In this document: positions 35,341 to 42,864 of the stretch, in pieces
Position numbering within the stretch: position 1 is the stretch's first letter
Layout of the letters: each line of letters begins with the position of its first letter
Notes under the pieces: model-generated
Told to the model about the DNA's origin: nothing
Databases searched by the model: none
What the model saw: the letters and a program-made list of their open reading frames with translations, nothing else
Position numbers and translations under genes: made by a program
Origin: Hyphomicrobiales bacterium
GTDB taxonomy: Bacteria; Pseudomonadota; Alphaproteobacteria; Rhizobiales; JAJFHC01
Reading direction: 5' to 3'
DNA length: 43,486 bases
Assembly: GCA_021775835.1 (NCBI GenBank)
Contig: JAJFHC010000030.1
Span: forward strand, 1 to 43,486

Positions 35341-36348
35341 TCAGTCGTCGTGTATTGAACACGAGCCGCCACCAAGCACACAGAATTTTGCGCAATGGGG
35401 ATGGTTGAGTTTCACAGCACCTTTGTCGAAGTTGCCGCCGCTCGCATTCATCGATTCCCGCAACGTGGTCCCCATGTGAAAACTGTCCTCATAGGGCAGC
35501 AGTGTACACGGTAGAACGGTTGCTTCCGGGTCACCCTTGCGTTTGACGACCATGCGGCTGGTGGCACACATGACCCCCTTGGGATCGACACCGAGGATAC
35601 CCCAGCAATCGGTCGTGATTTCCGGCACGTCGAGGGAGCCATCCATTTCTGGAAACAGGACGAGTTCCATGGGGCTTGCCGGGTTGACCTTGTAACCGCG
35701 TTCCCGGAACAGGGACGCATAGCCTTCACGCGACTGGGCCTCGTTCTCGTTCCAGCAGGTTCGCCCGCCCACTGTGATACTGAAGCCATTGGAGGAAAGC
35801 CAGTCCATGCCGGCGATCGCATGGTTCCACGATCCGGCGGTACGCTCGGTGTCGTGGAGGGTTTCGGAATAATGATCGAGACTCACGCGCAAGGTCAGTT
35901 TGTCGCCGAACCGGTTCTTCAGGTCGAGCAGTGCGTCCTTGGTCCGCGGCCGCTGCATCGGCTGCATGGCGTTGGTCAGGATCAGGACGCTGAAGCCTCT
36001 CGTCAGGGCGTCTTCTGCCATGGCGATCATGTCCGGGTTCATGAAGGGCTCGCCTCCGGTGAAACCGATTTCCTGCGTCTGAAGGCCCAGAGCCCCGATC
36101 TCGTCAAACAGCTTTGCCGCGTCCTTGGCTGCGAAATAGGCAAGCCGGTCATTGCGCGGACTGGACTCGATGTAGCAGTTGATGCACTCGATGTTGCATA
36201 GGGTGCCGGTATTGATCCACAGGGTTTCGAGCCGTTCAAGGGCGACGGCCGCGCGTTGCTCGCCCTTCGCCGTAAGCTCGGGGTTGGTGAATTTTGCGGA
36301 GGTCAGCGCCGCCCGTGAAGGGCTCGGTTCGAATGGTATATCTGTCAT
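35341..36348 (-). CDS. Radical SAM protein with C-terminal cysteine cluster
   Basis: The 335-residue enzyme has the iron-sulfur motif C-x3-C-x2-C as CNIECINC at about residues 50-57, and the GGEP motif in GFTGGEPFMNPD. The C-terminal third has further cysteines: CWGIL, CATSRM, CTLLP, CAKFCVLGGGSC, in a SPASM- or twitch-like layout for an extra iron-sulfur cluster. It therefore probably generates a 5'-deoxyadenosyl radical and modifies an unknown substrate. I start at 36348 (MTDIPFEP). It converges with the ATP-grasp gene, 15 bases stop to stop, so it is not in the same transcript. No precursor-peptide gene is adjacent. Confidence 0.85.
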   Translation of the reverse strand: MTDIPFEPSPSRAALTSAKFTNPELTAKGEQRAAVALERLETLWINTGTLCNIECINCYIESSPRNDRLAYFAAKDAAKLFDEIGALGLQTQEIGFTGGEPFMNPDMIAMAEDALTRGFSVLILTNAMQPMQRPRTKDALLDLKNRFGDKLTLRVSLDHYSETLHDTERTAGSWNHAIAGMDWLSSNGFSITVGGRTCWNENEAQSREGYASLFRERGYKVNPASPMELVLFPEMDGSLDVPEITTDCWGILGVDPKGVMCATSRMVVKRKGDPEATVLPCTLLPYEDSFHMGTTLRESMNASGGNFDKGAVKLNHPHCAKFCVLGGGSCSIHDD

Positions 36349-36554
36349 GGCGGCGCACCCTATCATATTCCCGCAGTGTCACTAGTGTTTTGCACACCGG
36401 CTCACGAAAAATTCAGGCAGACGGCGGGAAGCATCACCCCAAATTGACGCCAGGCTTGTTCACCCTACGGAAAATCCGGACACGGTGCATCCGCAATGCC
36501 CGTAAAAATAGCGAATCGACCAGTTCTTTATGGCATGATAATGAAACAAATCAT

Positions 36555-36628
36555 GCGGGTGTAGCTCAATGGTAGAGCAGCAGCTTCCCAAGCTGACGAC
36601 GAGGGTTCGATTCCCTTCACCCGCTCCA
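36555..36628 (+). tRNA. tRNA-Gly (anticodon CCC)
   Basis: The sequence folds as a full cloverleaf: acceptor GCGGGTG/CACCCGC, D-stem GCTC/GAGC, anticodon loop TTCCCAA with CCC, T-stem GAGGG/CCCTT with loop TTCGATT, discriminator T and encoded CCA (36626-36628). The outermost anticodon-stem pair (27-43) is a G-A mismatch. A -10 like GATAAT lies at 36537-36542. It reads GGG codons. Confidence 0.93.
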
Positions 36629-36679
36629 TGACAAGTTAACTGTTTGTTAAGAAATTGTTGCGCCACAGGGGGTTAGTGT

Positions 36680-36961
36680 ATGACGGATGAGACTTTGCTT
36701 CAGTTTCGCAAGAGCATAGACAATCTCGACGCCTGTATGGTGCATTTGCTGGCGGAAAGGTTCCGCCTGACCAAGCAAGTGGGTGAATACAAAAAGAAAA
36801 ACCAGCTGCCGCCAGCCGACAAGAGCCGCGAGGGCCGCCAGATCGAACGCCTCAGGAATTTGGCCGAAGGCGCTGAACTTGATCCCGATTTTGCCGAAAA
36901 ATTCATTCGCTTCGTGATCGACGAAGTAATTCACCATCATGAACAAATCCGCGACAGCTGA
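36680..36961 (+). CDS. Chorismate mutase, AroQ type
   Basis: The 93-residue all-helical protein fits the monofunctional AroQ family that turns chorismate into prephenate for Phe and Tyr. It has LLQFRKSIDNLDACMVHLLAERFRLTKQVGEYK (described by ends, residues about 5-37), where Arg and Lys of the active site lie in the long first helix, and REGRQIERLRNLAEGAELDPDFAEKFIRFVIDEVIHHH for the other two. It lies 51 bases after tRNA-Gly and six bases before the dioxygenase gene, so it may share that gene's transcript. Confidence 0.88.
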   Translation: MTDETLLQFRKSIDNLDACMVHLLAERFRLTKQVGEYKKKNQLPPADKSREGRQIERLRNLAEGAELDPDFAEKFIRFVIDEVIHHHEQIRDS

Positions 36962-36967
36962 ACATCG

Positions 36968-37834
36968 ATGACCTTCCGGTTCGAACCGTGCGATGCTGTG
37001 ATTGGCGCAAGGGCGTCAGGTCCTTCGCTCGAAAGCGTTCCATCTCCAGATACCTTTGCTGAAATCGAGATCGCTCTGGAACGATTCGGCGTCCTGATCT
37101 TTTCCGGCCAGGAGATTTCTCCCAAACAGCAGATCGCCTTCTCCGAGCTTTTTGGACCGCTGGCACCGACTGAGCGTGACGCAGCCCGTCTTGACGGATA
37201 TCCGGAAATTTTTGTCGTCGGCAATACACGCGACCAGCCGGTCACCTTTGCACCCGCCGACCCCGGCGGGGAACTGGAATGGCACTCCGATCACATCCAC
37301 CGCAAGCGTCCTGCTCGGGCATCGCTGCTTTACGCGCACGAGGTTCCCACCATCGGTGGCGACACGTTGTTCGCGTGCATGTACGAAGCCTTCGAGACGT
37401 TGTCCGCCACGCAGCAGACGCAGTACGAGCAACTCCAGGTCATCCATTCGCCTGCAGGTCTGAGGGCCTATCTCCATGGCCAGGGTCATCGGACAAACCC
37501 GGGTGACTATCGTACGGGCAAGGAAGACGAGGTGGTCTGGCCTCTGGTCAGGGTCCATCCGCTGACCGGACGCAAAGGTCTCTATTTCGGCAACCAGGTC
37601 AGCATCGGTATCGTCGGCTGGCCCGACGACGAGGCCTTGGATTTTATCGCCCAACTGACGGAGCACGCCTGCCAGGAGGCCTTCCAGTACCGCCATCGCT
37701 GGGCGGTGGGGGATGCGGTCCTGTGGGACAACCGCCGGGTTCTGCATGCCGGCACGCCCTATGATCTGAAGACCGAACGCCGACGCCTCCACCGCACCAC
37801 GATCTGGGAAACCGAACCGATTGTTCCAGTTTGA
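36968..37834 (+). CDS. TauD/TfdA family Fe(II)/2-oxoglutarate dioxygenase
   Basis: The 288-residue protein has the 2-His-1-carboxylate iron site: H106 and D108 in WHSDHIHR, and distal H260 in VLHAGTPYD. The 2-oxoglutarate Arg lies in ERRRLHRTTIWE near residue 277. LYAHEVPTIGGDTLFACMYEAFETL is a typical family stretch. Such enzymes hydroxylate or release sulfite from taurine, herbicides, or amino acid derivatives. No taurine transport gene is here, so the substrate is open. It is translated six bases after chorismate mutase and converges with the DUF1801 gene across a palindromic repeat. Confidence 0.87.
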   Translation: MTFRFEPCDAVIGARASGPSLESVPSPDTFAEIEIALERFGVLIFSGQEISPKQQIAFSELFGPLAPTERDAARLDGYPEIFVVGNTRDQPVTFAPADPGGELEWHSDHIHRKRPARASLLYAHEVPTIGGDTLFACMYEAFETLSATQQTQYEQLQVIHSPAGLRAYLHGQGHRTNPGDYRTGKEDEVVWPLVRVHPLTGRKGLYFGNQVSIGIVGWPDDEALDFIAQLTEHACQEAFQYRHRWAVGDAVLWDNRRVLHAGTPYDLKTERRRLHRTTIWETEPIVPV

Positions 37835-37850
37835 GGTTCTGCCTTGCGAT

Positions 37851-37937
37851 CGTTTTCCCGGCGAAAGCCGGGATCCAGGACAAATTTTTCGAGGCCGATA
37901 TGTTGTGTCCTGGATTCCGATTTTCATCGGAATGACG
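37851..37937. repeat. Palindromic intergenic repeat between convergent genes
   Basis: The element has two hairpins, TTCCCGGCGAAAGCCGGGA (about 37856-37873) and TTCCGATTTTCATCGGAA (37915-37932), plus an inner dyad ATCCAGGACA (37873-37882) with TGTCCTGGAT (37906-37915). The form GTCATTCC...GGATCCAGGACA is a widespread extragenic palindrome class. It is related to the repeat at 21358-21467 and, like it, lies between convergent stops (37834 and 37963), where it may help end transcription. Confidence 0.75.
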
Positions 37938-37962
37938 TTGTGCCCGCGTCTTGCGAAGAATT

Positions 37963-38418
37963 TCAGTTCTTCCGTTTTCCAAGATGGTAGGTCAGTGCCA
38001 GCGAAATGCAGTGGCGCAGCGCCTCGATGCTCTCGTCAGTCAATTCTGCTGAACTGTCAAAAGTAATGCTCCGGTTGCCGCCGAACGCCAGCACGCCGTC
38101 GTAGAGATTCCGGTAGGTTCCCCCGAGCGACGTCTGGCAGTGAAAGAACAGCGCATACCGGTTGTCGTCCTTTGCCGCAGCGCCCAGTCGGATCGTGGTG
38201 CCGCTCTTTGAAGAAGACGTCAGGTAACTGGGCTGGCCCCACTTGAGAACCTCGTCGAGGGGCCCGACATCTTCCGTTGTCCGGGCGACGTCGAAGATCT
38301 GGGCGCGCAGGAACAGCAGACGCGACCGCAGGGGTTCTGCATAGCCGTCGAAAACCGCCTTGACGGCGGGGTCGGCAAATCTTGGTTGTTCTTCCTTCAC
38401 AACAGAGCCCATGATCAT
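37963..38418 (-). CDS. DUF1801 domain protein
   Basis: This 151-residue protein matches the small alpha/beta DUF1801 (YdhG/YjbR-like) fold: LLFLRAQIFDVARTTEDVGPLDEVLKWGQPSYL with the conserved lysine-tryptophan-glycine segment, RYALFFHCQTSLGGTYR and the C-terminal ELTDESIEALRHCISLALTYH. The family includes iron-chaperone-like proteins but has no settled function. It starts inside the MFS gene end as an ATGA overlap (38418) and ends the minus-strand operon. The Cys in LRHCIS and FFHCQ could bind metal. Confidence 0.75.
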   Translation of the reverse strand: MIMGSVVKEEQPRFADPAVKAVFDGYAEPLRSRLLFLRAQIFDVARTTEDVGPLDEVLKWGQPSYLTSSSKSGTTIRLGAAAKDDNRYALFFHCQTSLGGTYRNLYDGVLAFGGNRSITFDSSAELTDESIEALRHCISLALTYHLGKRKN

Positions 38419-39761
38419 GCTCCCATTCCAGCTTCCTGTCCGGCGGTCCGGGCACGACGGGCGGCCCGTCCTGCAACCAGTCTGACACGTCGCGGCGACG
38501 CCATCCACATGCAGACGATGGAAAACAACGAGCACCCCACACAGATTGTGAATCCGGTCACGTAGGATCCGGTGACATCGTAGAAGTAGCCGAGCGCCCA
38601 GGCGCCCGCCGCGGCACCGAGATTGCCACCCAGGCTGATCATGGCGAATATGCTGGCCAGGTGGCGCCCGGAGAAAATCTCCGTGATCACCGCGCCGAAC
38701 AAGGCCGACATGCCGTTTCCAAGCAAACCTTGTACGGCCACCATCGCAAACAACAGGACAGTCGACGGATTGCTGTCGAGCAGGATCAGGAGCGTCGAAG
38801 AGACAGCAAAACCGCCGAGCGCGATCGACCAGGCAATCTCGCGTCCGATCCGGTCCGACAGGGCGCCGATACCAATCTGGCCGGCAATGCCGAAGAACGC
38901 CACGAGACCCAGTGCGGTTGCTGCAAATTTCGCATCGAAACCCGCCTCGATCAGGAATTTTGTCTGATGCACCTGCACGCCGTACCAGACGAACAGCCCG
39001 CAGGTGAGGCCGCCGTTGATCCACCAGAACCGGGCCGTTTTTGCCGCCCGGCGCAATGTCCAGTCGGTTTCCGTCCAGATCCGGTCGACCACTACATTCG
39101 GTGATTTACGGGCATTCTCCGTATGGTCATCCGGCGATTGGCGATCACCGTCCGGCAGCAATCCCATGAGATCCGGGCTGGCCCGCTGGAAGATGGCATT
39201 CATGGGAACCAGAATGACAATGACCGCGACGCCCATAACCAGACAGGCCGTGCGCCAGCCATAGCTGTCGATGATCGTCTGCAGCACCGGCAGCAGCACA
39301 ATCCCGAGCACGCCGACGCCGGAAAAGGCCAGGCCGACCGCGAGGCCCTTGTTCCGGACAAACCAGCTGGGCAGAAACATCGAATGCACGATGTAGCTTA
39401 TGGCCATGGAACCGTTGACCACCAGCAACCCTACCGTCATGTAGAGCCCGGCCGGTGTCGTGATCAGCGGCATCGCCATGAGACCGCCGCCCACCAGAAG
39501 GGCGCCGAGCGGGATGACCAGCCGTGGTCCGAACCGGTCCATCAGGAATCCGATCACGGGCAGCATGGCCGTCGACAGGGCAAACCCCAGGGAATAGGCG
39601 CCGGCGGTCGTCCCCCGGTCCCAGTTGAATTCCGCAAGGATTTCTGGAAACAGGAGCGAGAAGCTGCTGCGCGCCGTGACGCCGACACCCATGGTCACGA
39701 ACGCGATGGCGACCACGATCCAGCCGTAGAACAAGCGGTTGTTTCTGCGCAAGAGTGTCAT
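38415..39761 (-). CDS. MFS transporter, monocarboxylate/OFA-like
   Basis: The 448-residue protein has about 12 membrane helices. The first is FYGWIVVAIAFVTMGVGVTAR, and GFLMDRFGPRLVIPLGALL (about residues 70-88) is the cytoplasmic loop signature after helix 2. A central loop of about 50 hydrophilic residues divides the two six-helix halves. The pattern resembles the monocarboxylate/oxalate-formate group. It lies eight bases after the ketopantoate-reductase-like gene and overlaps the DUF1801 gene, so it is part of a four-gene operon. The substrate is unknown but may be the operon's substrate or product. Confidence 0.87.
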   Translation of the reverse strand: MTLLRRNNRLFYGWIVVAIAFVTMGVGVTARSSFSLLFPEILAEFNWDRGTTAGAYSLGFALSTAMLPVIGFLMDRFGPRLVIPLGALLVGGGLMAMPLITTPAGLYMTVGLLVVNGSMAISYIVHSMFLPSWFVRNKGLAVGLAFSGVGVLGIVLLPVLQTIIDSYGWRTACLVMGVAVIVILVPMNAIFQRASPDLMGLLPDGDRQSPDDHTENARKSPNVVVDRIWTETDWTLRRAAKTARFWWINGGLTCGLFVWYGVQVHQTKFLIEAGFDAKFAATALGLVAFFGIAGQIGIGALSDRIGREIAWSIALGGFAVSSTLLILLDSNPSTVLLFAMVAVQGLLGNGMSALFGAVITEIFSGRHLASIFAMISLGGNLGAAAGAWALGYFYDVTGSYVTGFTICVGCSLFSIVCMWMASPRRVRLVAGRAARRARTAGQEAGMGA

Positions 39762-39768
39762 GGGCGGA

Positions 39769-40701
39769 TCAGGGCTGCCCGGTGAATTCGGCCTCACGCG
39801 ACCGGACGATCGCGCTCATGACTTCGTTGTAGGGTGCCGCCGTGCCGACCTCGGCGGCGACGACCGGCACCATGCCGTTGATTGCATCGATCTCGGATGG
39901 ACGCTTTGCCATGTGATCGAGCAGCATCGACGGGCGCGCGTCGGGCATTCTCTCGCCAAAGGCGGTTACATAGGCCACCGGATCATCGAATGATATCGCA
40001 ACCCCCTTGGCCCGGCCTGCCTCGTAGGCTTCCTTGGCGCAGCCTTGGGAGACCAAACGCGAATGCGGGTCATTCATGATGCCGGAAATTGTCCGGTTGA
40101 AGACCGTGCACGGTGCGCTATAGGCCACATTGCAGATGAATTTCTCCCAGATCAGCTGGTTGATGTCGTCATAGGCTTTTGCCTTGAAGCCGGCATCCTC
40201 CCAGACTTGCGTCACGCGTACGGCCCGTTCGTCATGGCCGCCATTGAGGGCGCCGATCCGGATAAGTTGCATGCCGTTGTGATGAGCGTGGCCTGGCCCC
40301 TTCATGGAGCCGCCGAAACCCTCCGCAACCCCGAGCAAGACGACTTCCGACGGCAGGTACTTGGCAATCCGGTCACCGGCGCCAAGGCCGTTCTGCATGG
40401 CGAGCACGGCGGCTCCGTCATCAAGCAGGGGTTTGATCGATTCGGCGGCCGCCTCGACACCGGAGGCCTTGGTCGCCACGATATAGAGATCGCACGGACC
40501 GGCATCCGCCACGTCGTTGGCCACGTTGATTGATTTCACGATCCTGTCGCCGCTCGCCCCTTCAACCCGCAGGCCCTTGTCGCGAATGGCGTCAAGGTGG
40601 TCCTGCCACAGATCGATTGCCCAGATTTCATTGCCGGCATCTCCCAGGAGGCCGGCATAAATCGACCCCATGGCGCCGGTCCCGATCACTGCAATTTTCA
40701 T
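39769..40701 (-). CDS. Ketopantoate reductase family protein (PanE/ApbA-like)
   Basis: The 310-residue NADPH-type dehydrogenase has the cofactor loop IAVIGTGAMGSIYAGLL (G-x-G-x2-G) at the N-terminus. VALKASG of PanE appears as VATKASGVEAAAESIKP, and QNGLGAGDRI and KFICNVAYSAPCTVFNRTISGI follow the family core, with Lys near residue 175 in the active-site position. These enzymes reduce 2-oxo acids, the classical one making pantoate. Its context (methyltransferase-like gene, MFS transporter) suggests another 2-oxo acid. It begins at 40701 with a TAATG junction to the gene before it. Confidence 0.85.
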   Translation of the reverse strand: MKIAVIGTGAMGSIYAGLLGDAGNEIWAIDLWQDHLDAIRDKGLRVEGASGDRIVKSINVANDVADAGPCDLYIVATKASGVEAAAESIKPLLDDGAAVLAMQNGLGAGDRIAKYLPSEVVLLGVAEGFGGSMKGPGHAHHNGMQLIRIGALNGGHDERAVRVTQVWEDAGFKAKAYDDINQLIWEKFICNVAYSAPCTVFNRTISGIMNDPHSRLVSQGCAKEAYEAGRAKGVAISFDDPVAYVTAFGERMPDARPSMLLDHMAKRPSEIDAINGMVPVVAAEVGTAAPYNEVMSAIVRSREAEFTGQP

Positions 40702-41540
40702 TATGACGGCCCTCTCATTTCGATAAGTTCATTGATCCGGGCAATGTGCGCCGGGCTGACGCCACAACATCCACCGACGATGCCGGCGCCGCGATCGATC
40801 CAGTCCCTCACATGCCGGGCATAGGCATCAGGGTCAAGTGCACGCGTATGTCCGAGATCGGAAATCTCCTTCTTGATCGTCCATTTCCGGGCGATGGAGG
40901 AGAATCCGTTGGCGTAGGCGCCGATCAGAGGCGCTCCAAGTTTCTTTAGGTCGGGCATGGCAGCCGTGACGCTCTCAGGGTCGCAGCAACTGACCAGAAC
41001 AGCCCCGATCGGCAAGTCCTGGAGGGACTGCCATGCCTGGGCCAATGTCTCCCCGCTCTGGAGCATCGCCGACAGATTGTTCTTCAGTTTCCAGGAAACC
41101 CAAACCGGTTTGCCGCTCGACGAGGCAGCGGTTGCCGCCGCCAGCGCGTGAATAGAGCTCCTCTTCCCGTCGCACAGGTAGACATCGACAAAGTTGTCCA
41201 GACTGCGCACATGATTGCGGTAAATTGCCGTCAAGGCATCCAGGGTTGTTGGATTGTTGTATTCATTGTCGCCGTCTGGCGCCGGCAGGCACCCGGCAAT
41301 CAGGATGTTCTTGCCATAGGCATCTCGGGTATTCCAGGCAAGGGTCGCTGCATTCTTGCCGGGTTCCGGATTGCCGAAGCTGCAGTTTCCGGTCTTGATG
41401 ACCCTGGCCCCCGCAGCGATATATTCGCGATGAAGCGCCGGTATTGTTGTCTGATCGTCTTCCGGGACGAGACCGTGTCCGGTTCCGCCATCCATGAGGA
41501 TGACGCCGTTGCGCATGTAGTCGGTCAGGTCAATGTCCAT
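40701..41540 (-). CDS. Homocysteine S-methyltransferase family protein
   Basis: The 279-residue protein shows the zinc-binding cysteines of this family: VSCCDPE (about residue 185) and GGCCGVSPAHI near the C-terminus. The N-terminus MDGGTGHGLV is the usual first strand. Homocysteine methyltransferases transfer a methyl group from methionine, S-methylmethionine or betaine-like donors to homocysteine. I start at 41540 (MDIDLTDY); upstream codons would add 25 unlikely residues. It is divergent from the threonine-synthase-like gene and heads a four-gene minus-strand operon. The donor is unknown, and the protein is short and could use another thiol. Confidence 0.82.
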   Translation of the reverse strand: MDIDLTDYMRNGVILMDGGTGHGLVPEDDQTTIPALHREYIAAGARVIKTGNCSFGNPEPGKNAATLAWNTRDAYGKNILIAGCLPAPDGDNEYNNPTTLDALTAIYRNHVRSLDNFVDVYLCDGKRSSIHALAAATAASSSGKPVWVSWKLKNNLSAMLQSGETLAQAWQSLQDLPIGAVLVSCCDPESVTAAMPDLKKLGAPLIGAYANGFSSIARKWTIKKEISDLGHTRALDPDAYARHVRDWIDRGAGIVGGCCGVSPAHIARINELIEMRGPS

Positions 41541-41694
41541 GGTGTGGTTTGAGCAGGAAGTGTCCCGCATATCAAGTATCTGACAGACCCCCTGATCATC
41601 GGGGCACGACGGCACGTAAACTCCGGGAGACGCGAGGCGTCAGTTTTGTTATTCGATAGGGTCGACGCGTCATGCAATACAAGGTGCAAAAATC

Positions 41695-42825
41695 ATGTCC
41701 AGCGAGGAACACCATGTTCACGATACTGTTTCAGGGCAGCAGTACTCTCTGAACGAGAGACGCTGGCGATCCGATGATAACCGACCGTTGTGGTGCTCGC
41801 CTCTTCCCGGCATCACCAGGCAGGACATCGACACAAGCGAACGAAGCCTGTGGCGCTACCGCCGGTCCCTGCCGGCACCGATCGACGATCCGGTCACATC
41901 GGGAGAGGGCTGCACGCCGCTTGTAGCCAGGAACTGGAAAGGGCGCCCGTGTCACTTCAAGCTGGAATGGTTCGCGCCCACCGCCAGCTTCAAGGACCGC
42001 GGTGCCTCGGTCATGGTCTCCTGGCTCAGGCAACAGGGCGTCGAGGCCATTCTGGAAGACAGTTCCGGCAATGGCGGTGCGGCGATTGCGGCCTTCGGAG
42101 CCATGGCCGGTCTGAGCGTGCGTATCCTCGCGCCGGCCTACACGCAAGCCGCGAAGATCGCGCAGATCAGGGCGTATGGCGCCGACGTCCAACTGATCGA
42201 GGGACCGCGTGAAGCGTCCGAAGAAGAGGCCATCCGCCAGTCTGATGAGGTTTTCTATGCCAGCCACAACTGGCACCCGTTCTTTCTCCAGGGCACAAAG
42301 ACACTCGGTTATGAACTGTGGGAGGATCTGGGTTTTGAAACACCCGACAACATCATTATACCGACGGGTGCCGGCAGCAACGTCATGGGTTGCGATCTGG
42401 CCTTCACGGAGCTGACCAGGAGCGGCGAGATTTCCCGTCTGCCAAAACTGTTCTGTGCCCAGCCGGCAAATTGCGCACCGATCCATGCCCGATTCCAGGC
42501 CGATGACGCGCCAACCACTCTGCATTTCGCCCCGACGATTGCCGAAGGCACGGCGATCAAGCATCCGGTGCGCATGACACAGGTTCTCGACGCTGTCCGA
42601 CGAAGCGGCGGCGGCACAGTGGCTGTCAGCGAGGACGCCATACTACGGGCCTTGAAGGATCTGGTTGCCGCCGGGTTCTATGCAGAACCCACGAGTGCTA
42701 CTGCGGCTGCCGCCTTCGAAATGTTGTGTGCCAGCGGTCAGATTTTGGAGGGCGAGACCACCGTGGTTGTCCTCACCGGCAGCGGTCTGAAAGCATCGGC
42801 GTTCATGACGAGCACGTTTTCCTGA
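41695..42825 (+). CDS. Threonine-synthase-like PLP enzyme
   Basis: The 376-residue protein belongs to the tryptophan-synthase-beta fold type. The PLP lysine is K100 in TASFKDRGASVMVSW, and the phosphate-binding loop is DSSGNGGAAIAAFGAMAG. The second half shows IIIPTGAGSNVMGCD and YAEPTSATAAAAFEML, both typical of ThrC. Threonine synthase makes threonine from O-phosphohomoserine; relatives include diaminopropionate and cysteate synthases. The divergent homocysteine methyltransferase operon suggests a role in sulfur or amino acid metabolism, so I do not assign thrC outright. The N-terminus, with SGEGCTPL, is a family mark. Confidence 0.8.
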   Translation: MSSEEHHVHDTVSGQQYSLNERRWRSDDNRPLWCSPLPGITRQDIDTSERSLWRYRRSLPAPIDDPVTSGEGCTPLVARNWKGRPCHFKLEWFAPTASFKDRGASVMVSWLRQQGVEAILEDSSGNGGAAIAAFGAMAGLSVRILAPAYTQAAKIAQIRAYGADVQLIEGPREASEEEAIRQSDEVFYASHNWHPFFLQGTKTLGYELWEDLGFETPDNIIIPTGAGSNVMGCDLAFTELTRSGEISRLPKLFCAQPANCAPIHARFQADDAPTTLHFAPTIAEGTAIKHPVRMTQVLDAVRRSGGGTVAVSEDAILRALKDLVAAGFYAEPTSATAAAAFEMLCASGQILEGETTVVVLTGSGLKASAFMTSTFS

Positions 42826-42864
42826 CCATCCCATAGGCGTTGTTGGTTTAAGGGCGGAGCACCC

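Noticed and set aside
32369..36348. RiPP cluster (radical SAM plus ATP-grasp)
   Set aside because: No short precursor-peptide gene is visible, the radical SAM gene is on the opposite strand, and the ATP-grasp type is TupA-like rather than a known RiPP ligase.
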